In this document: positions 15,659 to 23,489 of the stretch, in pieces
Position numbering within the stretch: position 1 is the first letter of the stretch
How the letters are laid out: each line of letters opens with the position of its first letter
NCBI GenBank assembly: GCA_045658645.1
Contig: JAZOVJ010000003.1
Coordinates: 1-23,627, forward strand
Length of the DNA: 23,627 nucleotides
Direction: 5' to 3'
DNA from: UBA1738 sp045658645
GTDB taxonomy: Bacteria > Bacillota > Clostridia > UBA1381
Notes under the pieces: model-generated
Seen by the model: the letters and a program-made list of their open reading frames with translations, nothing else
Told to the model about the DNA's origin: nothing
The model's database searches: none
Made by a program: the position numbers and the translations under genes

Positions 15659-15687
15659 ATTATATATTCTTTATGACAAATTGTCAA
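15659..15687 (-). promoter_or_regulatory. scfA: Consensus promoter for the SCIFF locus
   Basis: Minus strand: perfect -35 TTGACA (15682-15687), 17-bp spacer, perfect -10 TATAAT (15659-15664). It starts only four bases past the decarboxylase stop codon, and no terminator separates the two genes, so readthrough may add to expression. Confidence 0.88.
15674..15686. promoter_or_regulatory. Palindrome overlapping the SCIFF -35 box, possible operator
   Basis: TGACAA-A-TTGTCA is a perfect 6+1+6 inverted repeat that covers five of the six -35 bases and the start of the spacer. A repressor bound there would block RNA polymerase. Chance cannot be excluded, because half of it is the -35 consensus itself. 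Confidence 0.35.
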
Positions 15688-15691
15688 GTGC

Positions 15692-17059
15692 CTATTTTAC
15701 AACCTTTACCTTATTTTCAGGAATGTTCTGGAGCATATCATCCGCTTTGATATATGTTAAAAGCAGGTTTTTTATCTCCTCCGAAATCATTTCTCCCGGA
15801 GCTATAACAGGCACTCCCGGCGGATATGCAAACACGTAGTCTGCCGAAATTCTGCCCATACTGTTCTCTATCTCAACCCATTCGTGTTCCCTGTTTTTTG
15901 CGTCCTTTACTTTCAATGCTTTTTCAGGGAGCAATATGCTTATCCCTTCTGTTTTTTTCCATTTTTCAGCCTCATTGTCTATCTTCAAAAGACAGGTTGC
16001 AAGGTATGAAAGCATTTCCTTGGTATCACCCATTCCGGTCATCGCCACAACATATCCCGGTGCAGTCATTTCGCATTCGATACCCATATTTCGAAGACTC
16101 TCAGCAAGCCAAGGTCCGTTTTTTGTAAGAATTACAATTTTTGTTCTGTCAAGCCCGAAAAACTCTCCGTCATTATCTAAAAGCTTCAGGTTTTTAAGTT
16201 CACTGCATTTTTCATAAAAATACAGAAGGCGTTCATTCCAGTCACAAAACAGTTTCTCTTTTTCTTCTGTTAAAAGATTTATGCAACCGTCAATTGACGC
16301 CATTAAGAGATAAGACGGGCTTGATGACTGGAATACTGAAAGCTTTTCCCCCACCTTTTCACTGCCCGCCAAATCACTGTTCACATAACATACCGCCGTT
16401 TGTGTAAGGCTTGGCAAGGTTTTATGAAGACTTTCCACAGAAATGTCAGCGCCAAGGCTTATGTTATCAGGCAAAAAATCCTTTGTAAACCCAAGGTGAG
16501 CACCGTGCGCTCCATCTACTAAAACAGGGATATTGTAACCGTGTGCAATCTCGCAAATACTCCTGATATCACTGACCACTCCCTCATAAGTAGGGCTTGT
16601 TAATATCAAAAGCTTTGCATCAGGATTTTCCTTGATTACATTTTCAATAGAGCAAGGGTCTATTGACCCGGAAATGCCCGTTTTTGCATCAATTTTTGGC
16701 ATAACATACACAGTTTCCGCATTATTAAGTTCTAAAGCGTTATACACCGATTTGTGACAATTACGTGCCACTATAACCTTGTCACCGCCATCAATAACTG
16801 CCGACACCGATGCTAAAATTCCCGCAGTTGTCCCGCCAACCAGATAAAATGCAGATTTTGAGTTCCTTAAAGCTGACGCTTTTTGCATTGATTCATATAT
16901 TATACCGCAAGGTGCGTGAAGATTGTCAAAACCGTCTATTTCGGTTATGTCAAGGTCAGCACCAAGGCGCTTCAAGTACGGAGCCAAAGCGGTATTCCGC
17001 TTATGCCCCGGCATATGCATAGGTATCTTTTTGTTCTGGGAAAGCTTATCTATAATCAA
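15692..17059 (-). CDS. Orn/Lys/Arg decarboxylase-family PLP enzyme
   Basis: The product is 455 aa, the short Gram-positive type (YaaO/SpeA-like) without the N-terminal wing domain of the E. coli enzymes. The first residues carry the family's IPMHMPGHKRN. PLP contacts are the VDGAHGAH motif (Asp182) and the Schiff-base Lys213 in ESLHKTLPSLTQTA; FYLVGGTTAG lies near 71-80. The C-terminal part includes YPPGVPVIAPGE. It would decarboxylate arginine, lysine or ornithine for polyamine or cadaverine synthesis; which one cannot be told. The start is a TTG at 17059 with GAGGAG eight bases upstream. It has its own promoter and is followed at once by the SCIFF promoter. Confidence 0.93.
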   Translation of the reverse strand: MIIDKLSQNKKIPMHMPGHKRNTALAPYLKRLGADLDITEIDGFDNLHAPCGIIYESMQKASALRNSKSAFYLVGGTTAGILASVSAVIDGGDKVIVARNCHKSVYNALELNNAETVYVMPKIDAKTGISGSIDPCSIENVIKENPDAKLLILTSPTYEGVVSDIRSICEIAHGYNIPVLVDGAHGAHLGFTKDFLPDNISLGADISVESLHKTLPSLTQTAVCYVNSDLAGSEKVGEKLSVFQSSSPSYLLMASIDGCINLLTEEKEKLFCDWNERLLYFYEKCSELKNLKLLDNDGEFFGLDRTKIVILTKNGPWLAESLRNMGIECEMTAPGYVVAMTGMGDTKEMLSYLATCLLKIDNEAEKWKKTEGISILLPEKALKVKDAKNREHEWVEIENSMGRISADYVFAYPPGVPVIAPGEMISEEIKNLLLTYIKADDMLQNIPENKVKVVK

Positions 17060-17100
17060 TCTTGTATCTCCTCTTATTTATGCCTTTCACCTACAAACTA

Positions 17101-17129
17101 ATTGTATCAAATAGTTTTTTACAAGTCAA
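17101..17129 (-). promoter_or_regulatory. Promoter for the decarboxylase gene
   Basis: Minus strand: -35 TTGACT (17124-17129), 17-bp spacer, -10 TACAAT (17101-17106). It lies back-to-back with the plus-strand promoter at 17136-17164. Confidence 0.8.
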
Positions 17130-17135
17130 CTTCTA

Positions 17136-17164
17136 TTGACAAAAATAGACATTCAGTTTATAAT
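17136..17164 (+). promoter_or_regulatory. Consensus promoter for the C_GCAxxG_C_C gene
   Basis: Perfect -35 TTGACA (17136-17141), 17-bp spacer, perfect -10 TATAAT (17159-17164). The start codon is about 30 bases past the expected start of transcription. Confidence 0.88.
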
Positions 17165-17200
17165 TTTATATAAATATTATGGTAAAAGGGGCATTAAATA

Positions 17201-17650
17201 ATGACAAAAAGAGAAAAAGCAATAAGACTTTTTGAAGAGGGCTATAACTGTGCGCAGTCGGTTTTCGGTGCATTTGAAGAAGATTTGGGGCTTGATTTTG
17301 AGACAGCCGTAAAGTTTTCTTCTGCTTTTGGCGGAGGAATGGGCAGACTTCGTGAGGTATGCGGAGCGGTAAGCGGTATGTTTATGGTTTTAAGCGTAAA
17401 AGAGGGTTACACATCACCTACCGCAAAGGAAGAAAAAATGGAGCTTTACAAAAAAGTACAGGCTCTGGCAGAGGAATTTAAAGCAAAAAACGGCAGCACA
17501 TATATTTGCCGTGAGCTTCTTCAAAATGTATATATAACAAAAGGACATGTTCCGGAAGACAGAACGCCAGAGTATTATAAAGCTCGACCTTGCGCAAAGT
17601 TTGTCGGAGATGCCGCTGAAATTATGGAAAATTATTTAAAAAATAACTAA
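17201..17650 (+). CDS. C_GCAxxG_C_C family protein (putative redox protein)
   Basis: The product is 149 aa and matches the C-GCAxxG-C-C family: Cys17 in GYNCAQSVFGAF, then the glycine-rich FGGGMGRLREVCGAVSGMF with Cys54, then single Cys residues in the C-terminal half (TYICREL and RPCAKFV). The name records this Cys pattern. The family is widespread in anaerobes, is thought to bind a metal or take part in redox chemistry, and has no proven reaction. No signal peptide or membrane segment is seen, so it should be cytosolic. It is a single-gene unit with a consensus promoter, an AAAAGGGG ribosome site and a strong terminator, diverging from the decarboxylase. Confidence 0.92.
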   Translation: MTKREKAIRLFEEGYNCAQSVFGAFEEDLGLDFETAVKFSSAFGGGMGRLREVCGAVSGMFMVLSVKEGYTSPTAKEEKMELYKKVQALAEEFKAKNGSTYICRELLQNVYITKGHVPEDRTPEYYKARPCAKFVGDAAEIMENYLKNN

Positions 17651-17653
17651 TCA

Positions 17654-17683
17654 AAAAAACTCACCGATTTCGGTGAGTTTTTT
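17654..17683 (+). terminator. Intrinsic terminator of the C_GCAxxG_C_C gene
   Basis: A 13-bp stem (17654-17666 with 17671-17683) with an ATTT loop, ending in six U, four bases after the stop codon. Confidence 0.92.
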
Positions 17684-17720
17684 ATTTTTATCTAACATCA
17701 GGGAATAGAAAAAACTGATT

Positions 17721-17756
17721 CAGTACTTTAGCATTGGGTTAAGCGAATGCAAAGTA
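17721..17756 (-). terminator. Hairpin after the antiporter gene, probable terminator
   Basis: Minus strand: ACTTTGCATT pairs with AATGCTAAAGT with one bulge, and a U-run (TTTTTTC) follows after about ten bases. The delayed U-run makes this weaker than the others, but it is in the right place for the end of the operon. Confidence 0.5.
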
Positions 17757-17783
17757 TTTGTGATACAGACAATTTTAAAATTT

Positions 17784-19076
17784 CTATTTTCTGTTCTTTG
17801 CTTCTTCTAACTTAATATGTCTTCTCATCTTCACTTCTTCAGACATCGGCTTTATGTCGCCTGCTGCAGTAAGTGCAACCTTTGTGAAGTATGGTCCGAA
17901 GATTTCATAAATAAGCACTGCGAAAAGTGTGATGTTTCTTATAAGGTTTCCTTCTTCGCCAAGCTGCATAGCTATTGAAGACATACCAAGTGCAACACCT
18001 GCCTGAGGTAAAAGTGTGATACCAAGATACTTGCAGATATTTGATGAACAGTGAGCTGCCTTTGCACTTACAAAAGTACCAAAGTATTTTCCAAGTGAGC
18101 GGAAAATGATATAGACTACACCGATAATTACAATCGCCATATCACCAAATACGCTAAGCTCAAGTTCTGCACCGCTTATTACAAAGAATAGTGCAAAAAG
18201 TGGTGATGTCCACTTATCTGACCTTTCCATAAGGTCGTGTGATAACGGACAGATATTGCAGAATACAGTTCCAAGCATCATACAAGCAAGAAGTGATGAG
18301 AAGCTGATGTGAACCGGTCCTACGTGGAAATCAAGCATAGCAAGTGATGCTGTCAGTGCAACCACGCCGATTGTAAGGTTTAGGCGGTTTGTGTTTGAGT
18401 TGAAAAGTTTTTCAAGCTGAGTTAATACCCAACCCATTATAGCACCAAGCCCTAATGATGCAACGATTTCAACCAATGGGTTTACGATAATTGAAATCAT
18501 ATCCAATGTTCCTGATGAAATTGTCTTTGCTATACCGAATGATACCGCAAAAACAACAAGACCCACAGCATCATCCAAAGCAACGATTGGAAGCAACAAA
18601 GATGTCAACGGTCCCTTTGCCTTATACTGTCTTACAACCATTAATGTTGCAGCAGGCGCTGTTGCCGTTGCTATTGCGCCAAGGGTTATTACCTGTGGAA
18701 GCGTCAACACCTCAGGCATTAAACGGTGCATGCCGTAAAGTGTCAAATCAACGAAAAGTGTTGCAATAAGCGCCTGAATAACACCTATAACTGTTGCCTG
18801 TTTTCCTGTATGCTTCAAGTCATCAATTCTGAATTCGTTACCGATTGAAAAAGCGATAAAGCCAAGAGCAAGCTCTGATATAAGTGCAAGCTTTTCCATC
18901 GCTTCAGCTGATGCAAAGCCTACACCGTCTACACCCAAAGCACCAAGGCAATACGGTCCTACCAAAACACCGGCTATCAGGTACGCCGTTACTGACGGCA
19001 ACTTAAAGCGCTTTGTCACTCTTGTCATAATAAGCCCTGCAATCAAGGCTATTGAAATTGATAATAATGTCTCCAT
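17784..19076 (-). CDS. Cation:proton antiporter, CPA2-type
   Basis: With the ATG at 19076 the product is 430 aa. That start has AAGGGAG nine bases upstream and falls 14 nt after the preceding gene; the longer open frame to 19232 lies inside that gene and is rejected. About twelve hydrophobic segments fill the chain. The ion-binding double Asp is at 168-169 in ALDDAVGLVVF, the pattern of electrogenic CPA2 exchangers (NhaA-like DD), and a TATAPAAT unwound segment lies near 137-144. It would exchange Na+ or K+ for H+ at the inner membrane. No C-terminal RCK/TrkA domain is present, so it is the short, ungated form. It is the last gene of a three-gene operon. Confidence 0.92.
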   Translation of the reverse strand: METLLSISIALIAGLIMTRVTKRFKLPSVTAYLIAGVLVGPYCLGALGVDGVGFASAEAMEKLALISELALGFIAFSIGNEFRIDDLKHTGKQATVIGVIQALIATLFVDLTLYGMHRLMPEVLTLPQVITLGAIATATAPAATLMVVRQYKAKGPLTSLLLPIVALDDAVGLVVFAVSFGIAKTISSGTLDMISIIVNPLVEIVASLGLGAIMGWVLTQLEKLFNSNTNRLNLTIGVVALTASLAMLDFHVGPVHISFSSLLACMMLGTVFCNICPLSHDLMERSDKWTSPLFALFFVISGAELELSVFGDMAIVIIGVVYIIFRSLGKYFGTFVSAKAAHCSSNICKYLGITLLPQAGVALGMSSIAMQLGEEGNLIRNITLFAVLIYEIFGPYFTKVALTAAGDIKPMSEEVKMRRHIKLEEAKNRK

Positions 19077-19090
19077 GATTTTTTTCTCCC

Positions 19091-19927
19091 TTAAGCAATG
19101 TTTGATATATATTGCAAAGTTATCCCTACCAGAATACCTATTCCGTATAAGGTAACCAGAATGCACACGTTTTGTTTTATATTTTTGTTCTGCTTGAACA
19201 GTACCAAAATTCCAACTCCTGCACCAGTACAAAGTCCGCCGATTAATGAGTAAACTGTTATTTTACCTGCAAGATAAAGCTCGGTTAGTGCAACCGATGC
19301 GGCGCAGTTCGGGATACTTCCGAACAAAACCGCTAAAACTGTCTGCACAAACATATTTTCTGATATAAGCTGCATAACAGGTACCATCTTTTCTGCGGCA
19401 TAGCCAATTAGTACATTTACAACGAAAATATAAACAAATATTTTTACCGAGTGAACAAGTGCCGATTTTAAAACTCCACCCTCGCAATCCTCACAGTTAC
19501 CGTGAAAATGGTGGTGTTGCTCATCTTTTGCCTCGTCTTTTCTTTTTAAAAACAGGTCGATTAAAAATCCGGCAATTACTGCAACCAAAAATTTTATTAT
19601 AAGCACAAATCCCAAATCCGCAATTTTATCGGGATGAGCAATCATAAGCGGTATCGCCTCATCCGATGTTGCAATAAATATGGCAATAAGAGTGCCAAGG
19701 CTTATTGCACGCTTTGCAAAAAGTGCCGCAGCAACGACTGAAAATCCGCATTGCGGAATTGTTCCCAAAAGTGCGCCCAAAAGCGGTCCTGCTCCCTTCG
19801 TCTTTGTGAAAAGACCTTGCAGGAGTCCGTTGTTTTTATGTTCAAAATATTCTACTAAAAGATACACCAGAAAAAGAAACGGCAAAAGCATTAATGTATC
19901 TAAAAGCGAATGAATAATATGCTCCAT
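19091..19927 (-). CDS. Putative manganese/heavy-metal exporter (10TM, ArsP_2-like)
   Basis: The product is 278 aa with about eight to ten hydrophobic segments. It has two related halves: GTIPQCGFS near 55-63 and GSIPNCAAS in the second half, the inverted-repeat signature of the putative 10TM heavy-metal exporter family, often annotated as a putative manganese transporter. An ATSDEAIPLM segment lies near 86-95. A cytosolic loop at 131-150 is rich in His and Cys (three His, then H142, C145, C148), a likely metal-binding site. The start ATG shares one base with the stop of the PLP gene (TAATG), so translation is coupled. Metal export is inferred from family and loop; the metal is not known. Confidence 0.85.
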   Translation of the reverse strand: MEHIIHSLLDTLMLLPFLFLVYLLVEYFEHKNNGLLQGLFTKTKGAGPLLGALLGTIPQCGFSVVAAALFAKRAISLGTLIAIFIATSDEAIPLMIAHPDKIADLGFVLIIKFLVAVIAGFLIDLFLKRKDEAKDEQHHHFHGNCEDCEGGVLKSALVHSVKIFVYIFVVNVLIGYAAEKMVPVMQLISENMFVQTVLAVLFGSIPNCAASVALTELYLAGKITVYSLIGGLCTGAGVGILVLFKQNKNIKQNVCILVTLYGIGILVGITLQYISNIA

Positions 19928-21213
19928 TATATAACGCCTTTCGTTTTCATAGAGTTAACCGACATAATTATACCAAGCTTTGCAGATTCATAAGTAATAC
20001 CGCCCTGCATATAAACCATATACGGCTCACGCATCGGGCCGTCTGCACTAAGCTCGATTGATGAGCCTTGATTGAATGCACCTGCCGCCATAATAACCTT
20101 ATCGGAATATCCCGGCATTTCGCTTGGAATAGGCGTTGCATAGGCATCAACCGGAGAGCCTTTTTGGATACCCTCGCAGAATGCGCAAAGTGCTTCGGGG
20201 CTTTGCAGTTTTATTGACTGGATTATGTCGTGGCGTACCTCTTTTGATGACGGTTCTACTACAAAACCTAATTCTTCATAAACTGCCGCACACAAAATCG
20301 CCGTCTTAAGTGCCTGTGAAACCACGTGCGGCGCAAAGAACAGACCCTGATAAAGCGGCTTGTTCATACCAAGTGTAGCACCATTTTCTCTTCCAACGCC
20401 TACAGTTGAAAGTCTGTTTGCACAAAGCTCAACAAACTCATGCTTTCCCGCAATATATCCGCCTGATGGCGCAATTCCGCCGCCTGCGTTCTTTATAAGC
20501 GAACCTCCGCAAAGGTCAGCACCATAGGCCGTAGGTTCTTTTTCGTCAACAAACTCGCCGTAGCAGTTATCAACAAGACAAAGTGTATCCGGTGAAATAC
20601 CTTTTACAAAGCTTATCATTTCGCCGATTTCTTCTGATGAGAAAGTCTTTCTTTCGCCGTAGCCTTTTGAACGCTGAATCCAAACAGCTTTCACATTTTT
20701 CTCAGTAAGAACCTTCTTTATGGCGTCATAATCAGGATTTGAGTCCTCTTTCAAATCAACCTGCATATAGCTGATACCAAAATCCGCAAGCGAGCCACGG
20801 CCGGCTTCACCTGTAATACCCACAACCTCTTCCAAGGTGTCATAAGGCTTTCCTGTAATTGCCGCAACCAAATCACCCGGTCTTAACACCGCGAAAAGCA
20901 TTGTTGACAAGGTGTGGGTTCCTGAAATGAAATTGTATCTTACAAGTGCATCTTCCGCCTCAAATACCTGAGCGTAAATTTTGTCTAACATATCACGGCC
21001 GATATCGTCTGTACCATAACCAGATGATGCGATAAAATACTCACTTGACAAGCGGTTATCAGCAAAAGCTTTCATCACCTTCATTTCGTTAAGCTGTGCG
21101 ATTTCTTCAATTCGCTCAAACTGTGGCTTAACGCTTTTTTCACAGGAATCTATTAAGTTTATAATTTCGTCCGATACCCCGAACTGTTCCTTCAAAAATT
21201 CATTCTTTCCCAT
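19927..21213 (-). CDS. Methionine gamma-lyase-like PLP protein (aluminium-resistance family)
   Basis: The product is 428 aa, the full length of the family once called 'aluminum resistance protein' and now annotated as methionine gamma-lyase family. It has a Cys/Met-metabolism PLP fold: FISGTHTLSTMLFAVLRPGD near 95-114, VDNCYGEF with the PLP-contacting Asp215, and the Schiff-base Lys241 in GGSLIKNAGGG, followed by GGYIAG. It likely acts on a sulfur amino acid but the substrate is unproven. The ribosome site is AAAAGAGG, six bases before the ATG. It heads an operon with a metal exporter and an antiporter, coupled to the first by a one-base overlap. Confidence 0.93.
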   Translation of the reverse strand: MGKNEFLKEQFGVSDEIINLIDSCEKSVKPQFERIEEIAQLNEMKVMKAFADNRLSSEYFIASSGYGTDDIGRDMLDKIYAQVFEAEDALVRYNFISGTHTLSTMLFAVLRPGDLVAAITGKPYDTLEEVVGITGEAGRGSLADFGISYMQVDLKEDSNPDYDAIKKVLTEKNVKAVWIQRSKGYGERKTFSSEEIGEMISFVKGISPDTLCLVDNCYGEFVDEKEPTAYGADLCGGSLIKNAGGGIAPSGGYIAGKHEFVELCANRLSTVGVGRENGATLGMNKPLYQGLFFAPHVVSQALKTAILCAAVYEELGFVVEPSSKEVRHDIIQSIKLQSPEALCAFCEGIQKGSPVDAYATPIPSEMPGYSDKVIMAAGAFNQGSSIELSADGPMREPYMVYMQGGITYESAKLGIIMSVNSMKTKGVI

Positions 21214-21238
21214 ACTAAACCTCTTTTCCCAAATTTAT

Positions 21239-21267
21239 ATTATACACCCAAACCTATGCTATTGCAA
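21239..21267 (-). promoter_or_regulatory. Promoter for the PLP protein-exporter-antiporter operon
   Basis: Minus strand: -35 TTGCAA (21262-21267), 17-bp spacer, perfect -10 TATAAT (21239-21244). Confidence 0.8.
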
Positions 21268-21288
21268 GGCTTATTTTGCACAAAATAA

Positions 21289-21317
21289 TTGAGTTTTTAA
21301 AAGGTTTATGATACAAT
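21289..21317 (+). promoter_or_regulatory. Promoter for the PflX-like gene
   Basis: -35 TTGAGT (21289-21294), 17-bp spacer, -10 TACAAT (21312-21317). Because the -10 overlaps an in-frame ATG at 21308, the start codon must lie further downstream. Confidence 0.75.
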
Positions 21318-21340
21318 GTTTTAAAAGCGAGGTGAGGTGT

Positions 21341-22240
21341 GTGAAAAACGAGCTTATGTCCGCCTGTAAGCTGTGTCCGAGAGAATGCGGTGCAGACAGA
21401 AATTCAGGCAAAACCGGATTTTGCGGTGCGGATAACAGAATAAAAGTAGCAAGATGTTCACTGCATTTTTGGGAAGAACCTTGCATATCGGGTGATAAAG
21501 GCTCGGGGACTGTTTTCTTTTCACATTGTACCTTAAAGTGTGTGTACTGCCAGAACTATAAAATCAGTACACAAAATCAAGGCAGATTTGTGACGGAAGA
21601 GGAACTTTCGGATATGTTTTTAGACCTGCAAAACCAGGGTGCATTGAATATCAACTTAGTAACACCTACTCATTATGTACCCAACATCATTTATGCGTTA
21701 AAACTTGCAAAACAAAAGGGGCTCACGCTACCCGTTCTTTATAACACAAGCGGATATGAAACTCCCGAAACCCTTGAGTTGCTGCGGGGTTATGTAGATA
21801 TTTTCCTGCCCGATTTTAAATATTTCAGCGAAGCTTACGCTCAAAAGTATTCAGGTGCAAAAAACTATCCCGAAGTAGTTAAAAAGGCAATAGATAAGAT
21901 GTTTGAACTGGTGGGTAAATGCCGTTTTGACGATGACGGCATAATAAAAAAAGGCGTTATTGTGCGTCATTTAATGCTACCAGGCTTAGAAGATGATACG
22001 AAAAATATTTTGAAATATCTTTATGAAACTTATGGTGACGATATTTTCTTAAGCATTATGAGCCAGTATACCCCGCTTGATACTTTGCCTGAGGATTTCC
22101 CCGAGCTTGCGACCACAATTGATATGGCGGTTTATGATAAAGTGCTTGATTTTGCGGTCAACATAGGCATTGAAAACGCCTTTATTCAGGAAGAAGAATC
22201 CGCCAACGAAAGCTTTATTCCGGATTTCTGGAGTGAATAG
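21341..22240 (+). CDS. Radical SAM protein, PflX-like (pyruvate formate-lyase activase homolog)
   Basis: The product is 299 aa from a GTG at 21341, chosen because GAGGTG lies six bases upstream and the promoter excludes the ATG at 21308. Residues 9-28 hold an N-terminal Cys group (C9, C12, C16, C28 in a CKLCPRECG...GFCG pattern). The radical SAM cluster is Cys63, Cys67 and Cys70 in SHCTLKCVYCQN. A VTPTHYVPNI segment and a DIFLPDFKY strand fit the PflX (COG1313) group. Members resemble glycyl-radical enzyme activases but their substrates are unknown, and no glycyl-radical enzyme is next to it. It is a single-gene unit convergent with the glycosyltransferase-like gene. Confidence 0.9.
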   Translation: MKNELMSACKLCPRECGADRNSGKTGFCGADNRIKVARCSLHFWEEPCISGDKGSGTVFFSHCTLKCVYCQNYKISTQNQGRFVTEEELSDMFLDLQNQGALNINLVTPTHYVPNIIYALKLAKQKGLTLPVLYNTSGYETPETLELLRGYVDIFLPDFKYFSEAYAQKYSGAKNYPEVVKKAIDKMFELVGKCRFDDDGIIKKGVIVRHLMLPGLEDDTKNILKYLYETYGDDIFLSIMSQYTPLDTLPEDFPELATTIDMAVYDKVLDFAVNIGIENAFIQEEESANESFIPDFWSE

Positions 22241-22273
22241 AAAAGCAGCAAGGTCTATTTCCTTACTGCTTTT
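22241..22273. terminator. Terminator hairpin between convergent genes
   Basis: AAAAGCAG and AAGG pair with CCTT and CTGCTTTT across a 7-nt loop, with a C/A mismatch. It lies right after the plus-strand stop and covers the last codons and stop of the minus-strand gene, so it can act on both transcripts. Confidence 0.8.
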
Positions 22274-23166
22274 CTTATGTATTGAAATACTTTTTTCTTT
22301 GATTTGATTTTAAAACATTTTTTTATTATGGTCTTAGTAGTTTGTATAAAACCGTAGAACGCGTCGTGTATCCAATAGAATATTACCCTCAAAAACGAAT
22401 AATTATTATTAATGACATCCACTGCACATTTATATTTCATCATGGTGGTGCCTTTGTTTCCTAAATGCCATAAAAGGTAATTACCACTTTTCTCACCTTT
22501 TTGTTTTAGTTTATTATTTTTCATATTTGCAGATACATTTTTATAATTAAGAAATATAAAGCACTTGAAATCAGAAGGCAATTCTATAGGAGGAACCTTT
22601 TCCAAAGCCATAGCCAAAGCTAAAATTGGCTCGTCTGCCGGTTCTTTAAAATAAGCAAAGCTATATTTTTGATAATTATCTTTTATTTCTAAACATCGTT
22701 GATATATCTTTTGCGTAGTATCATCATTTCTAAAGAAAGTAATTCCACTATGCATACTTGGAATGAAATCAACCTGATTTTTATACTCTCCAATACCATC
22801 AAGTGTGAACCATCCACTATTTGAAGTTATATCCAACACTTTTCCCGGGCAACTAACACCTTTGCTCGGCATATAATTAAAAAGTATATTTATATCATTA
22901 AAAACCAAGCTATCCGCATCCAAAAAAATATTTTCATCAAATGGTGCACTACTAAGCATTTTAAGTTTGTCCAAATAGGAATTGGTTGGATTATCAATTA
23001 TTATTGTTTTGTCAAACATTTTTGTATATTCATTTTCCCTATCTGATATAATGCAAAAAGGAAGCGGATCGTCCGTCGTATATCTATAAGAAAGAAGAAG
23101 GTTACGTGCCATCTTATAGTATTTCAAGTCACCAGTTGCTATGGTTACAAAACCTTTTGTTATCAT
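22255..23166 (-). CDS. Glycosyltransferase-like protein (GT-A fold, GT8-like)
   Basis: The product is 303 aa. Residues 1-120 look like a GT-A nucleotide-sugar domain: FVTIATGD at the N-terminus, PFCIISDRE near 36-44, and a DxD metal motif at 83-85 in NIFLDADSLVFND. Further on, MHSGITFFR and a DEPILALAMA segment match the sugar-acceptor half of GT8-type enzymes. The C-terminal 50 residues are basic and aromatic (FYWIHDAFYGFIQ, then many Lys), which suggests association with the membrane surface. It would add a sugar to a wall polymer or glycan; donor and acceptor are unknown. The gene is visibly richer in A+T than its neighbours, and it has a strong AGGAGGT ribosome site. Transfer from elsewhere is possible. 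Confidence 0.75.
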   Translation of the reverse strand: MITKGFVTIATGDLKYYKMARNLLLSYRYTTDDPLPFCIISDRENEYTKMFDKTIIIDNPTNSYLDKLKMLSSAPFDENIFLDADSLVFNDINILFNYMPSKGVSCPGKVLDITSNSGWFTLDGIGEYKNQVDFIPSMHSGITFFRNDDTTQKIYQRCLEIKDNYQKYSFAYFKEPADEPILALAMALEKVPPIELPSDFKCFIFLNYKNVSANMKNNKLKQKGEKSGNYLLWHLGNKGTTMMKYKCAVDVINNNYSFLRVIFYWIHDAFYGFIQTTKTIIKKCFKIKSKKKVFQYIRKAVRK

Positions 23167-23193
23167 TAGTGAATACCTCCTGTTTCTATAGCT

Positions 23194-23224
23194 ATTATAA
23201 AAAAGTCTGCGTAAACTTTGTCAA
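23194..23224 (-). promoter_or_regulatory. Candidate proximal promoter for the glycosyltransferase-like gene
   Basis: Minus strand: perfect -35 TTGACA (23219-23224) and perfect -10 TATAAT (23194-23199), but with a 19-bp spacer instead of 17, so activity may be low or depend on an activator. Confidence 0.55.
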
Positions 23225-23311
23225 TAACCGTTATAGATTAAGCCATGTGTATGTTTCTTTAAAAAGCAGCCTAATATAACATCATTAAATTTTTTATAGT
23301 AACACATCTAC

Positions 23312-23341
23312 ATAATAACACTGTACAACACCTATTGTCAA
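23312..23341 (-). promoter_or_regulatory. Candidate distal promoter in the intergenic region
   Basis: Minus strand: perfect -35 TTGACA (23336-23341), 18-bp spacer, -10 TATTAT (23312-23317). It would give a leader of about 140 nt for the glycosyltransferase-like gene. Confidence 0.45.
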
Positions 23342-23437
23342 CGTTAAATAGCCTTTTTTATACAATATTAGTGAATTGAGCAATGATATTGACAAAAATC
23401 CAAGATAAATTGCAGCATTATCAAATAGGCATTTAAT

Positions 23438-23487
23438 TTAAAACGTAAAAACACTTTGGAAAATTCCAAAGTGTTTTTACGTTTTAA
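23438..23487 (-). terminator. Long perfect hairpin terminating the GGGtGRT gene
   Basis: A 24-bp perfect inverted repeat (23438-23461 with 23464-23487) with a minimal centre starts three bases past the stop codon on the minus strand. Its 3' arm ends in ACGTTTTAA with U-rich stretches. The stem is unusually long for an intrinsic terminator. Confidence 0.88.
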
Positions 23488-23489
23488 AA

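Larger units (their letters stand above)
23167..23489. other. 323-bp AT-rich gene-free stretch
   Basis: This stretch holds the ribosome site and two candidate minus-strand promoters of the glycosyltransferase-like gene and, at its right end, the terminator of the GGGtGRT gene. Between them I see no open frame with a ribosome site, no tRNA and no clear structured RNA. Several near-consensus -35 boxes (23336-23341, 23219-23224, and a plus-strand TTGACA near 23392) are present; the last has no matching -10. Confidence 0.6.

Noticed and set aside
19077..19232. Longer N-terminus for the antiporter
   Set aside because: The extra residues lie inside the preceding gene, read as polar junk before the first membrane helix, and the ATG at 19076 has its own ribosome site.
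21308..21340. ATG at 21308 as the start of the PflX-like gene
   Set aside because: It overlaps the -10 box, so it would not be on the mRNA; the GTG at 21341 has an ideal ribosome site.
23386..23420. Plus-strand promoter starting with TTGACA near 23392
   Set aside because: No -10-like hexamer lies 16-19 bp downstream and no plus-strand gene follows.
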